This document shows, piece after piece, positions 21,617 to 33,550 of a stretch of DNA of 64,000 nucleotides. The stretch's first letter is position 1. Each line of letters starts with the position of its first letter. Location of the stretch: the NCBI GenBank assembly GCA_965178125.1, contig OZ237742.1, forward strand, positions 124,001-188,000, read 5' to 3'. The translations under genes were made by a program, and so were the position numbers. The notes under the pieces are model-generated. The model was given only the letters and a program-made list of their open reading frames with translations. It was not told the origin of the DNA and ran no database searches. This DNA is from Bilabrum cf. latius. Its lineage: Eukaryota; Bigyra: Bicosoecida; Bigyra; Bicosoecida.

Positions 21617-23482
21617 ATGATAAGTGTCGTAGCATTCCTTATATCCGTTGCATTGGCCGCCCCGACGTATCATATGCATGGAAATAGTCTCACGCAAGTT
21701 GGAAGTGCTGCTTTTGAGCTTTCGACCTTCATGGAAAGCACAGGCCTCATGTTCAACGATACAGGGGGTGACAGTTTCGTAGAATATTTTACACCTGACT
21801 TTGCTCAATCGTGGGCGAAAGGGAATATTACGATGGGTGGGCTTGCGGGTTCAACTGGCAGGCTCGAGGTCTGCGGTGGCTCTTCGGGCTCACTAGTCTC
21901 TGTAGATTCGCAGTCAGGCAATCTTACCCTGGTTCCAGTGGTTGGATCTAGGTCTACTATCGCACATCGGTGGGAAGGGGCTCCGTTCATCGCTGCCGAT
22001 GCCTTCTGCAGCTAGGATCCAAGCGGCGGTTCGGAAGGCTGCTACGCCTTTGGATTGACCAGCTCTGGTGCCTGCATCGTGTTTCAAACGAAAGATCACT
22101 GCACGACGTGGACATAGGCTCGGTTGCTTGCAGCTGGGCTGTTTCCTTCACAAAGTGCCTCGCTGCCGACGTTTGGCGGTAGCCTGAGCGTCCTGGCAAG
22201 CGGGCAATCGCTCGACAGCTGGGTCATCATGGCGGACTATCTGCCAGCAGGCGGCGGTGGCACACAGGCAGCCGCATGGTGGCGACTCAGCGGGAATCTG
22301 ACCAGCCCTGGGGCCTGGCAGCCCGTCCAGAACGGGACCCTGGAACCGGGCCTGCGGCAGCCCAAAGCGGTCCCCCTGGGCCTCTCCCACCAGCGCCCCT
22401 TGCAGGTAGCCGACGCAGCCGTGATCGGATCAGCCACGCTTGCACCTGCCAGCAGCAGCGCTGTCCAAGGAGGCGGCATCCTTACAGTGCCGAGGCAGGC
22501 CGTCCTGCCGGCCCCCGCCTCCCCACCATCGCCCGACGCCTCGCTGGCTCTCATGCCGGCCCCCGCCGTGACTGCGCTGAGGCAGCAGGAGCTGCAGCTG
22601 GGCAGCCCGACGCTCGCAGCGAATGAGAGCATGACGCTGGCGGGTGCCTCTGGGTTCGGCCGCAGCCTCGAGGTGCAGGCGGGCGTTGTGCCTGCAGGCG
22701 CAGAGGCGCAAACTCTGGAGCTGGCGGTGCTGCAGGGGCCGGGGGGCCAGGCACCCCTGGCCACGGTGCACCTTCGAGTGGAGAGCGGGCAGTGCGATGG
22801 GTCGTGGCAGAACCACACCGACTCGCTGGCCCAGTCAGCCATCAAGGCTTTCACGCTGCCACGTGCCGACCCGGCTCTATGCATGCAGGCATGCTGCGCC
22901 GAGCCCGAGTGCAGTTTCTACACGTTCGTTTACAAGCAGCCACTGGACATGCACCAGGGCCGTGACAGCAGGCGCTCTCGCCTTGATGTCCCAGAGGGCA
23001 CCTGTCAGTCAGGAGACCTCAACTGCTGCTGGGTCAAGAGGGGGGCGGGCAAGCTGCTCCCCACTGGCGGATGTCCCGAGTGCGTGAGTGGGACCAACCC
23101 AAGCAAGCTGCGCTTCCAGCTGAGCGTGGTGTCTAGCTCCGGCGATGGAAGCGGCAGCGGGCGGGGCACTGTGCTGGCACAGAGCTAGTGGCAGACCTGG
23201 CGGGCCGGCGTCGGTGGCACTGCCTGCAGCAGCTCGGCGTTGCAGTTGCGAGTGCTCGTTGACAGCGAGCTGGTGGAGGCATTCGTGCAGCCGCAGGAGG
23301 GGGGCTTTCCCGTCAGTCTGACGGCGCGACTGCCGCGCGAGGCGCCAGGCAACCAATCGTACGATGCATCGGTCCGTGTCGCGTCGAGTTCCGCCTCTGC
23401 AGGCGGCGTGACCCTCCGTGACCTCACGCTGCACGAGCTGGCTGCCAAGCTGCCCGATCTAGATGAGAGGACCGGAGAATGA
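21617..23482 (+). CDS. Secreted GH32-like (invertase-family) protein with Cys-rich insert, probably degenerate
   Basis: About 621 residues. The N-terminus (MISVVAFLISVALAAPTY) is a signal peptide from ATG 21617. GH32 features are partial: MFNDTGG near residue 40 resembles the NDPNG nucleophile loop, QDP (with Q from TAG at 22013) sits where RDP is expected, and FQTKDHCTTW resembles the SKD...W strand. The C-terminal LRVLVDSELVEAFV is a good match to the GH32 beta-sandwich LRVLVDxSxVExF. The acid/base EC motif is not seen. A Cys-rich PAN/Apple-like segment (about 390-490, CMQACCAEPEC) is inserted in the sandwich. TAGs at 22013, 22115 and 23186 are read through; the stop is TGA 23480. It may be a non-catalytic sugar-binding relative; the family call rests mainly on the C-terminal motif. 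Confidence 0.6.
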
Positions 23483-23653
23483 TATCTATATATGAGGACC
23501 ATCACACAGTCAAGCTGTGACCCGATCCCAGATTGCACGGTTGAACTGCCACAATATGAAATTATAATGGATCCACAACAATATCCGTGTCGGGGCTTGA
23601 ACGAATGCGCGAAGCCTGCCCCAGCCCCCAGCAGCCAAGATTTACAACTCAGA
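23483..23653. other. Short convergent spacer
   Basis: 171 bases between the TGA of the GH32-like gene and the TAA of the minus-strand membrane protein gene. No feature is visible. Confidence 0.6.
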
Positions 23654-26448
23654 TTACCTTCCACCTGCGGGACCCGCTCGAGGTGTACCACCCCCATTTC
23701 GCTCTTGGATGCGGCTATATGTGCGCAGCATGCGCTGCTGCATCGACTCGCCCGCGCCCGTGCCCCTGGCGCTGCGGGGTGGCGCCCTCGGCCCAGGCGG
23801 AGGAGGAGCGGGCACGCGGCGCTGTTGCTGCTGTTGCTGTCCACTGGAAAACGACTGCCTAGACAGCTGTGACCCCCTGGCGGACATTCGCCTTTCACCT
23901 GGTAGGCCCGCCCCGCCCGCTCCAAGCTGCTCGTGCTCATGCTGGTGCTCGTGCTCGGGAGCTCGGCCCAGGCCTCGTTCCCACTGACCAGCGCCAGGCT
24001 CCTCTCCAATGCGATATGCCTCCTCTTCCTCGCCCTCCTCGCCCTCGCCCTCGTCGTCCTCTACATCGCCATGCACCCCATCGCCGCCTCCAGTCCCAGC
24101 CCCTCCCTCCACCTCCACCTCCTCGCCTGCTGAGCCCCCCCCTCGTTCCATCTCCTCCACCTCCCCGCGCTCGGCAGCCGCTTCGATCGCGTCCTCAACA
24201 CGGTCCAGTAGTGAGGCCCCAATGGCTCCGTCACCCGCGCCCGTCAGCTGCCCCAGCTGCTCCACCAGCTCCAGCATGCGTCCGTGCACGCGATCCAGCC
24301 ACTCCGCGCACTCCTCGGGCCCAAACCCGCGGATCAGATCCAGCGCAGCCGCGCAGCAAGCCCGGCTCGCGCCCACCACCGCATTGCGGAACTCCCTGGG
24401 CACAAACCGGACAGCCTTGGGGTGCTGCTCGACCGTCTCTTGCACCTCGTCTGCCAGGGCGCCCGCCTCTGCCAAGGCCACCCGCACGCGGCCCATGCAC
24501 GCCCTGGCGCTCTGCACCCTGGGCCTCGCGAGGATGGCCTGCAGCAGCGTGCTCTCCTTGGCAGCTTGCGCAGAGGTCCGCAGCCCGATCGTGCCGTCGT
24601 GGTCATCCAGCTGGGAAGAAGCGCCCCCGGAGCCCAGGGTCCCGCTGTCGGCTTGCCCTGGCTGGCCCACAGCGGACTCGCCGCTGCCGGCGTACAGCCC
24701 CGGGGGCCGCTTGCCGTGCGGGTGCTCTGCGTCAAGGCTGTACAGCAGGAACTGCATCTGCTCCGAGAGGCCTTGGTCCAGCATCCCCCTGGCGTGCTCT
24801 GCCTTGGCCATGCCGGCAGCCACGGGGTTCTCCACGCCCTGCTGCTCCCCTTTGCCCGCACCTCCACCCTGTCCACGCGCCTCCCCGTCCAAGTCCCCGT
24901 CCTCCATCGAGTGGCCAAACCTCGCCTGCCGCTGCCGCAGCATCTGGGCGCGCCTAGAGCCCGCAGTGCCCGACCGCGCCACGGCGGCGCCCAAGTGCCT
25001 GGCCTTGAGCACCAGCCGCCGGTGGGGAGGCAGCGCCTGCAGGTCCTCCTCCCGCACCCTCCCCTGCCGCACCGTGTCGCCGAGCCCCTTGAGGGGTGAC
25101 TCGCACACGGCCGTCGCACCCGGGGGCCGCACGGGCCTAGACGGCGACGAAACGGCGATGACTGTTTGCTGGGCGTCCACGCGCCTCTGCACTCGCTGCT
25201 CGTGCGCGACGAACAGCGCGCCATAGCCCACGCAGCACGTCCCGCAGCACAGGTCCAGCTGCCTCTCCTCATCGCTGAAGGTCGCCTCGGGCATCCTGCC
25301 AGCCCCCGCCACATCCTCGCTCGATGCTCCGGGGACGGCCATGCCCCCACCGCTCCTGCCGCCCCCCTGGCGCCCGTCTCCCCTGTAAAAGGTGGTAGCC
25401 ATGGACTGCAGCACCTTGTTGGTCAGCAGGGCCACTGGGTACGAGAGCACGAGGCACGCCGCCACCCCGAGCAGCCCGGCGAGCAGTCCCATGGCCTCCA
25501 CAACCAACGCGGGAACAAAGACGCCCAGCGGGAAGGAGAAGGCCACCAGCATCCAGACGTACCCGGCAGCAGGCACAATGCCCAGCACCTCTGCGGCTAG
25601 CTTGCCCAGGGGCAGCCAGCCAACGGCCTGTGAGAGGAAGAGGGACCAGAGGGCGTACTGCCAGTCGAGGTCTTGTTCCCTGGTGTCCCTGGGGTGCAGA
25701 GCCAGCATGGGCACGATCAGCAGGAGAGGCCCGACGATGGCCACCAGGGACACCCACAGGGCGGCCGCGGCCTGGTGCACGGTGGCATCCAGGAGCCCGG
25801 GGCGTCCCTCGGAGGAATCGATCGAGGTCTGGCAGCACAGCACGCAGCCCACACACGGCATGATCACACAAGCGGCGCACGGCAGTGCCAGCACAGCACC
25901 TGCTGCGAACAGTCCGATGCCCACGGAGGACGCATCCGTGCCCTCGTACAGCACGTCCCCGGCGAAGAGGGAGAACGCCACGAATGCGAGCACCACGACC
26001 ACTAGCAGCACGCATCCGACGGCCCCGATGCACGCGTACGAATACCCGCTGTTCAGCGCCGCCCGCTGCACCTCGAGCATAGTTCGGTCCTTGCGAGCAG
26101 CATGCGCTGACGAGGACGAGGACGGGAGTGCTGCGGGCTTGTCCTCCCCAGGGTAGTCTGTCGAGTGGGCGGCATCAAACGCACCATCAGGGTTGCCCGC
26201 CTCCAGGTCTAGTCCCTCTGGCCCTGGGTGGCCCATTCCGTCCCCAATCGAATCCACGCCTGCCTCTGCTTCGTCGTCCTCGCCTTGCAATCTGATCTGA
26301 GTCGCAGCACGGCCCTGGTGGTAGGGGCCCCGCCGCGGCCCAGTCCACCCGCGATTCTCTCCCAGCACGACAGAACCCGGTGCAGATGGTCTGTTGCTTC
26401 CGTTTGCAGCACGATCGCGCGAAGCCACCGTGGAGCTGTCCGACACGG

Positions 26449-26492
<44 letters not shown>

Positions 26493-26749
26493 CTACCACC
26501 AGCAATCATCTCCTCGCCAGCGGAGCGCCGGCGCAGCCGATTTGATCGCTGAGGAATCTATGCAGGCAAATTTCTGGTAGCTGCGCCACCGACTCTGCCG
26601 GAATCATCTTGGCCGACGTCCCAACCTTCACGCAGTGCTCTTTGCCTGGCCTGATCACGCAGAGTCGCGTCTCGCACAGCCTTCTTTTGCTCCAACGTTA
26701 TATCTCGTATCGATAAGGCTGGCCTCGATGGCAACTCAGATTGGCTCAT
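23654..26749 (-). CDS. Unrecognised polytopic membrane protein with poly-Gln head and acidic tail
   Basis: About 1,031 residues, from ATG 26749 through one in-frame TAG (26558-26560) to TAA at 23654-23656, one of two genes here ending in TAA. Order: a charged N-terminus, a run of 14 Gln near residue 90, a Ser/Asp-rich linker, then four to six hydrophobic spans in the segment from CIGAVGCVLLVVVVLAFVAF to LLGVAACLVLSYPVALL, with cysteine pairs between the second and third spans. A cytosolic tail of about 600 residues follows with mixed helices, a Glu-rich acidic stretch, His-Glu repeats and a Pro-rich C-terminus. I do not recognise the family. The gene faces 27556-30945 across 806 bases. Confidence 0.8.
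26450..26491 (-). repeat. CAG microsatellite coding poly-Gln
   Basis: Thirteen CTG triplets on the plus strand (CAG on the coding strand), preceded by one TTG (CAA), encode 14 Gln near the N-terminus of the membrane protein. No TAG interrupts the run, although TAG is a Gln codon in this genome. Confidence 0.9.
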
Positions 26750-27555
26750 CTAGCTAACAGTTTACCAGACGAATCAGTGGATGCTTGGCAACAGTTGGAG
26801 TCGAGCGGATTGGAACAGCTGTGCTTCGACAAGGAAACGCCTCAAGCCCCCTACTCGGCAAGGAGTATCAGTAACTAATATTTTTCAGATATACCGTGCT
26901 GCCAGCTGGCAGTGTGTTCTACAGGGCAACACAAATCCTTGCCGCGCGAGTCATCCGCGGCGCCTTGCCACGGCGGAACCGGACGGCAGCCAACGGCTCC
27001 TTCAAGGTGGGCCTACTGGCTGTTGTCTGGGCGCTTTCCCCGACAAGATCAGTACACCGGTTATCACAGTTTGAATTTGTAGGCGAGTGAAACACTCTTC
27101 CTGGTTCGAAAATCGTGATAGCGTGAGGCAGCACTGTCACTACTTGGACAGGCGCAAAGGCACCGGCAGCCTCTGCACCAGATCGCGAGCGCGATGCAGC
27201 GACTGAGTTGCCAGGTCAACCGAGCAGAAAAGGGGGGGGGGGGGGGGGGGGGTAGGGGGGGGTTAAAGGGGGTGGATATCGGACCCTGAGCGCGCGAATA
27301 CTCGCCGCCACACACAGAAAACCAGGCCCGGCACTGGAAGCGCGGCTGCCCGACTCAGCCTGAGGCTGCCAGTGGCTTCAGCTTGCAATCAGTCTCCGGT
27401 GCTTCCATTGCAGCCTGAGCGAGCAAACAAGGGGCGCCTTTGACATTGTGTCAATATGCACGTCTGGCCCAGGGACTATCTGCGATTGCCAGCGGACGTG
27501 CGACCTTACTGCGCGACCTCGTGCCTCTGCCGGTGTGTGACGACAGAATCAACGG
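26750..27555. promoter_or_regulatory. Divergent intergenic region with 21-base poly-G tract
   Basis: 806 bases separate two divergent start codons and so must hold both promoters. The outstanding element is an uninterrupted run of 21 G at 27232-27252, followed by ta, 8 G (27255-27262) and further G runs to about 27272. This could fold as a quadruplex on the plus strand and pull a G-free template on the minus strand. No TATA-like box is convincing. Confidence 0.5.
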
Positions 27556-30500
27556 ATGAAGCATCATCAACCTTCGTATTCCCGACAACAGCTAATCATG
27601 GCATCATCTCCGAGCTCTAGGGGGGGTAGTCCAAGCCATGGAGCTGGCGAGAGCCCAGGAGCTAGGGTAAAGCCTCGAACTGGGGATGTTGCGGCACGGG
27701 GTGCGGCAGCAAAACTGAAAGCAGAGTCGAAACGGAAGGAGATTGCAGACATGATGCGGCTTCACCGCGCGTCACGCGCAGCCCAAGCTGGCGACTGCTA
27801 GTTGCTTTCAGACCTGATTTCGGAGCAAGCCTCCATCGTAGCATCGTAGGATTTCCAAGGGCGTACACTCGTGCACTTAGCCGCGGCAGCGGGTCAAGGC
27901 GATGCGATTCGGCTTTTGGCTGCGCAAGGAGCCGATATGGACGCAAGAGACAATGATGGTATGGCACCACTCCACATCGCAGCGATCAATGCCCAGGTAG
28001 GCGCTGCAGCGGCGCTGCTAGAGCAACGTGCCGATCCCCTAGCAGTTGATACCACTGGTGCGCCTGCCGGCGTAAGCCGAATGAGCTCTCGTGTTTCGTC
28101 CAGGAGCGCGAATTAGACTATCTCCAGTAATGATCACTTCGGTGGCAAGCGTGCAATTTTCTACGCCTTCAGAGCCGGGTGTCCAGGGCTTGTAGAAATC
28201 CTTCGAAGAGCTACAGCCAGCAATGCAGGAGCTGCCAAAAAGAAGCACACTGGTGCTGCGCCCGATGAAGGTTCTCCCTCCAAAGCCAAGGGAAAGCAAG
28301 AGACCAAGCTTGCAAACGACGTGGATCCTCGCGAGGACGATCCTGGCATGGAAGGCCTCGACGACCAGGCGCGAGGTCTCTTCCGCCTGCCCGTGGAGAT
28401 GCTGGACGACGCAGCCCGCCGGGCAGCAGACGCTGAAGAGGAAGCGGCTCGAAGCGAGTCGAAACTGCGTGATCAGGCGGCTGCAAAACAAGTCGCCGCG
28501 GCGGTGGGCGAGGTGGAGTCGAAGGAGGCCGAGACCGGCGAGGGGCACGAGGCGAGCATCGAGCAAGTGCTCGAGGCGCAGACTGGCAGTGAAGAGGACA
28601 GCAAGCCCTCTGGTTCAGCGACCAGTGACCTGCCAGAAAAGCCAGACCAGGGCACATCTGCACAATCCCCTGCACCACCATTGGCAGCAGCACCCGCGCA
28701 AGGCACGCAGTCAGGCACTGCCACTGCCACTGCCACTGCCACTGGTGGTGTATCCAGGGCCGCCCCGCCGCCGCCCGTGCCGCACCCGCCCCCCGGCACG
28801 TATGCGTCCCCCCTCCGCGTGCAGTTCGAGCTCCCGGGTGGTGACCCGGACTCTGTCGTCTTCGCCTCAGCGTGTCCGCACGAGCCCGCTGCGTGCGGGA
28901 GGGTGGTGACCCGCGAGCAGCCCCTTGTGCTGGTGGACCCCTCCAGCGAGGACGGAATGAGCGGCGCTGACCTGGCAGCCGCGGATGCGTGGCTCGTGGC
29001 CCGTCTGGGTGGGGGCAAGGGTGCCAAAGGGGGCAGTGCAAGACAGGACCTCTACGACGACATGGTGGCCATGGGATCCTCGGCCCAGGGGAAAGGGGCG
29101 GGGACAGGGGCAGGGGGCGGGCTCAAGACGGCGAGAGAGCGCGAGGCCGAGGCCCGCGCCGACCGTGTATCCCAGGCTCGCGCTGCGCTTGCGACCATAT
29201 CCAAGGACAGGCGGGTGCCGGCCGCGGCCATGGAGGTCGCTGGGCTGGACGCGCACTGGGACGCTCTGGAGGCGGTGGCAGACCCGGGCATACCCCTGAG
29301 GAACACAATGGCGCGAGTGGAGGCCCTGCGGCAGAGGTTTCGCGCGGGGCCCCAGCCACCCCCCGAGCCGGCGGTGCTGGAGGACGGCAATCCGACGACT
29401 GCAGAGCGCAGGAGGCGGCTGGAGTTGCAGCGGCAGGCACGCACCAGCGAGACCGCGTCCGGTGGGGCTGTAGGGTCTGGGGCCCGCATGCAGGCGCAGG
29501 CATCCGCGGCTGATGCGGTAGTGCGCGGTCGCAAGCTCGGGTCTGCCGGTGTTCCCCAGGGAGACATGATTCTGGATGGGCCGCGGTCGAACCCCGCCTC
29601 TGCAGTGGCGGAGGATGTGGCGAATGAGCGCGCCGCTCTCGTGGCGGAGGGTGCGCTGAGAGTGGCACAGCAACAGCAGCACAAGAAGAATAAACATGAG
29701 GGGGGCGAGGGGGGCTCGGAGCATCGCGAGCAGGGATCCAGCAGCAGGCAGCGCGTGCTGGGCGGGGGCGAGCAGGGACTGGACCCTGTGGAGCAAGCAG
29801 AGGAGCGGGTGGCCGGAGACGGGGTGCCTGTGAAGCGAGGCACCACGCGATTTGTTAGAGCCACGGTGCGCTCGCCGGACGGACGGTGGAGCGACGTGGT
29901 GACCCTTCGGTACCGCCTACTGTCTCCGCTGGAACAGTTCTTTGACGCGTCACCCAAGGCGCTGTGGTCGGCCGAGGGCAGGCTCGTGGCCTTCGGGCTG
30001 ACGTCACTGCGGAGACTCATGTCTGCGGACAGGGGCCTCCTCCGGCGCGCGTTCTCCCGGATCGGCATCCTGCAGCGACAGAGCGAGGCGCTGATCCAGG
30101 CTCTCAAGCGGGAGTGGAGGAAGCGGCAGCTCAAGGAGAGGGAGGAGCAGGGGGCGGCGTACGTCTCCCCGAGGGCACCGGCGCGGCAGCAGCCCGGCGA
30201 CAGGGAGAGCCCCGCGGGGACCACGAGCACGCGGGGGCGGGGGAAGGGCACGCGCGACGGAGCAGTCAGTCCAATGGGGGTGGCGGTCGGTGCGGGGGCC
30301 AGTGGCAGTGGCAGGGGCAGGGGGCCGGCACAGCCGCATTCGATGGGCCACGGGGAGGACCCTGGGGAGCCATCGGTGGTGCTGATCGGGTCCACTGCAG
30401 ATGCACACGTCCTGGGGAACAACAGCGCCGTGGACGGAGTGCACAGCCGACTGCAGGAGGGCTCCATGGAGGACTCGGAGATGCGTGCCCTCGCAATCGA

Positions 30501-30945
30501 GACGGGGCCAGGCGGGGAGAAGCGAGGGGGCGTGGGGGCGGGGGCGGGTGTGGTCCCCAGCTCCCCCATGGGCAGGAAGGGCCTGCCCTTGGCTGCCTCT
30601 CCGGCCAGCACGCAGGGTTCCGATGGAAACAGGCACACGGATCTGGCGGCGGGGTCCATCTCATTGGAGTAGGGCAGCTTCGCTGGGTCTGAGGTTGGCC
30701 TGGGGAGGGGAGGAGCGGTGGGCGGGGGCCAATACTAGGCGCACGAGGCGCATGGCAGTCCGGGGGCGGGGCTGAGGCAGCTGTAGCGGGAGAGGGAGAT
30801 CGGGCATGGAGGCGCGCTGGGCCCCGTGCGGTCCCTGACGAGTGCCTCGGCGGAGAGGTTGATGGCTCGGCAGCATGTGCAGCAACACCAGGAAGGTGAC
30901 TCGACAGGGAGCGGCATGAAACGGCACGTGTCTTTCCAGTCCTGA
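27556..30945 (+). CDS. Ankyrin-repeat protein with split CHB_HEX-like beta domain
   Basis: About 1,129 residues from ATG 27556 (first after an in-frame TGA at 27538) to TGA 30943. TAGs at 27799, 27847, 28114, 30670 and two beyond are read through. Three ankyrin-type units lie at about residues 99-215 ([20 protein letters not shown], then [10 protein letters not shown]). A Glu/Lys-rich linker follows. [18 protein letters not shown] (about 415) looks like the first strands of a chitobiase/hexosaminidase C-terminal (CHB_HEX_C) Ig-like domain, and [10 protein letters not shown]...[10 protein letters not shown] (about 755-785) looks like its last strands, separated by about 330 residues of charged helix. 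The C-terminus is Gly-rich and disordered. Probably a cytosolic scaffold; no catalytic motif is seen. Confidence 0.8.
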
Positions 30946-31105
30946 TCGCAAGCTGGATATCGCTTAATCCAGGATACATCTACAAATAAGCTTCCGAAGC
31001 TGGCTACTGCTTAACAGATTCAAGCTCAATCATCAGACTGGCTGGGGCTCCAGATCAGGTCCAACCTCTGGATAGATAGGCCTGACGTCAGGAGTTGAGA
31101 CCAAG
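30946..31105. other. Short convergent spacer
   Basis: 160 bases between two TGA stops on opposite strands; nothing else is visible. Confidence 0.6.
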
Positions 31106-32563
31106 TCAAACGACGCCAATGGCCCTCTCGATAAGCACAGCATCTGTGCGCAGCCACTCACCTGCGGCACCCGGGTGCGTCAGCACAGCCAGGGGGTTTC
31201 TCTCTCGAGTCATGCTGGAGTGTGCCCGCAAGTGAGCTCCTCGAATGTCCGTGCCCGATGCATCAGGAGCAGTAGCCTTGTCTCGACTATGCAGCTCCAT
31301 GGGGGATTGCCCAGACACGGCTTGCTCCACCAGCGACCACCCTAGTACTGGACCTCGCACCCCATTGCCTATCTCAGGCCCTTCAACAAAACCGCGTCCG
31401 CACGACTCTGCCCCCTCCACCGAGCTTGTGCCCGTGCCCATGCCCAGTCTAGCTCGCACGAGCCCCCGCAAGCAACCCGCCAGTCTGCGCCTTGCTAGAG
31501 CCAGCCCTTGCCGCCCGTCTGCTTCCAGTCCTCGCGCCTCCGTCTCCAGCAGCAGGGCTAGCACCACGCACCCGGCCAGCTGCGCCCGCCGGCATTCCCT
31601 CACTGCACGCGCTAGCACGGCCCCCAAGCCCTCCTCGCCCTCGCCTCCAAGTGCCTCCCCACCAGCTGCTTCCACCTCCACCTCCACCTCCAGCTCCCGG
31701 CCTTCATCCATGCCCCGCTTGGCCCCCACTGCCGCCATCCCCACGGCCCCCAGCTCCTGGCAGAGGGCGTCAAACCCCTCCGCAGACTGCACCCTGGCTA
31801 GCAACGGCCCGCTGCTCTCGTCAAATTCCAGGGAACAACGGGCCTGCAAAAGGTCCTGCGCGCCCAGACGAGTCGCCACACACGCCACGTGGTCCGCCCT
31901 TGCAGCTGCTGCCCTGGCCTGCCTCTGCCTGTCCGTGAGCCACAACCCGCCACCCTCTTCGCCCTCGCCTTCGTCCACCGTACCGCCATCACGGCCCTAG
32001 CTCACACCCTGCTCCAGCCCCTCCTACACACCCTCCATCTCCTGAGGCTGTCGGCCCCCCTTACTCCCTAAAGCCGAGCCCTCAGACGACCCCTCCGCCC
32101 CCACCAGCCACCCCACCGCATCCACGAGCCACCTGCTGCCCACCACCTCCGCCGCCTCCTTCCGCCCTGCCTCTGTGCCCAGCGCATCTCTGGCAGCATC
32201 CACGGATCGGCGGCCGCTGGCCCACGCAGTGGCTTCTTCTGTGAGTGAGTGGGAGCCCGTGCCGCGGGCGTGACGCGCGGCATCCAGCATGCGGGCGCGG
32301 TCCTTTGCCCTGCTGCTGCTGAGGACGCGCTCGATCTCCACGCGGTCGTCCTCGCCTGCTTGGAGCGAGCACGCCAGCCAAGCCACGCATGCCTCTTGCA
32401 CGAGGACGCCCTGGAGGCGGGGGGACGTTGCCAGTGACTTAGCCACCGTTCGCCAGCCCGAACTTCGAATGTCGCGGCTCTTTTGCGTGTTGTGCTGCTA
32501 AAGGAGTGCCGCCGTGCCGCTTCGAACCTCTGCCGGTACCACGAGATCCTCACCGTCCTTCAT
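31106..32563 (-). CDS. Unrecognised Ala/Arg-rich helical protein
   Basis: From ATG 32563 (MKDGEDLVVPAEV) to TGA 31106-31108, about 485 residues, with TAGs (CTA on plus) at 32024 and near 32000 and 32498. It is rich in Ala, Arg, Glu and Leu, predicted largely helical, with an acidic central linker (VEVEVEAAGG). No family is recognised. The frame stays open upstream to a TAA near 32926 without another ATG. A better N-terminus may come from a short first exon: ATG 32909 (MFNLPSRSNGGSA) ending at a GTGAGA donor (32869) and joined to an acceptor at 32581, which keeps the frame. I give the conservative start. Confidence 0.65.
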
Positions 32564-33550
32564 TTGCGATGCCTGGAGACCTACAATGCACGCGGCAATG
32601 AATGTAACAGTAAATATATCCAGTGGTGTCAGTGGTACATCCTGCGTCACGTACGAAGTCCAAAACCCTTGTTTGTCAGCGGCCGCTCCATCCTGCTTAA
32701 CGCTGTCCGTCTTTGCCGATGTCTTCCCAGGATCGATGGCATATTTTTCAATTATCCTGCTACTGGGTTGGTGGCTCCGTTTGGCACTGCGCCTTATGCG
32801 CCTTGATGAGGCGGCTGCGTGCCAAGCTGAGCTTCGCAGCGTCCGGTTTGTCACGGTCTACCTTCTCACGCGCGGAGCCACCATTGCTCCTCGACGGTAG
32901 ATTGAACATACTGGTCGCTCCAGCCTTAGCCTGCGCATAGCTAGCCTGGCTGCAGAGCTGCAAGTCAACGTCTTGTACTGTATCCAACTGCAACTCAGCC
33001 CTCCTAGAATGCCTATCGGTGCTCAGCAGGCGACAGATTAGCCCTGCCAGTGAATTTGAGCTGAGTGATATACTGCAGGCTCGGTTATCTGAGCGTGATC
33101 GAGTTTCCTCGACAATTGTTTAGTCGCAAGTACGCTAGATGCTCCGGTTGGGTGTACGGATACCAAATTTTCCCTTTCGTGATGTCCGATGACGACGACT
33201 ATTAGTTGGAACAAGGTGATTTAGAAGCTCGGTCTAGCCGGTTAGAACCTTTCCTCGTCTTATCCTGCTGCGTGTTCGGTCGCAAGCTTTCCTGCCGGTG
33301 TGCTCTGTTCGAGTCGTCCGACTGCGCGTTCGCCCGTGGTCTCCGTCCGTGTCTGTAGTTTCCGGTTCTCTGTCTCTGTGGTAATACACTATCGTCTCTC
33401 GTCTTCCAGGCATTCATCATGAAATGTAATCCATGCGACGTGGAGATACAAGTCTAAGGAAGCGGCATCGTGACAAGCCCTGTCAGAGGGGTAATTTATT
33501 GCTTTCTTTTTTTCGGACATTCAGCCGCATCGCAGGAGGGGCGGCACGTG
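32564..33550. other. Region between two minus-strand genes; several ambiguous short frames
   Basis: About 990 bases open in several frames on both strands because TAG is sense. Candidates are the first exon at 32870-32909 described for the preceding gene, a minus-strand frame 33202-33420 (72 codons, ATG to TAA, Arg/Asn-rich) and a plus-strand frame 32514-33060. None has a recognisable family, and I would not annotate them without transcript data. Confidence 0.4.

Noticed and set aside
24009-25226. Long plus-strand open frame (about 400 codons) opposite the membrane-protein gene
   Set aside because: Ser/Pro/Arg-rich shadow of the antisense strand with no family features; the minus frame has membrane spans and continuous structure.
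29052-30659. Minus-strand open frame of about 535 codons opposite the ankyrin gene
   Set aside because: Antisense shadow produced by GC-rich third positions; no motif, and the plus frame is continuous with the ankyrin repeats.
32480-32560. tRNA-like segment suggested by a gaggttcgaagc B-box-like word on the minus strand
   Set aside because: No acceptor stem or anticodon arm can be drawn around it, and it lies in a coding frame. No tRNA, including a Gln-CUA tRNA, was found in this window.
32514-33060. Plus-strand frame with one hydrophobic stretch (SIILLLGWWLRLALRL)
   Set aside because: It overlaps equally open minus-strand frames and has no family support; kept only as an ambiguous region.
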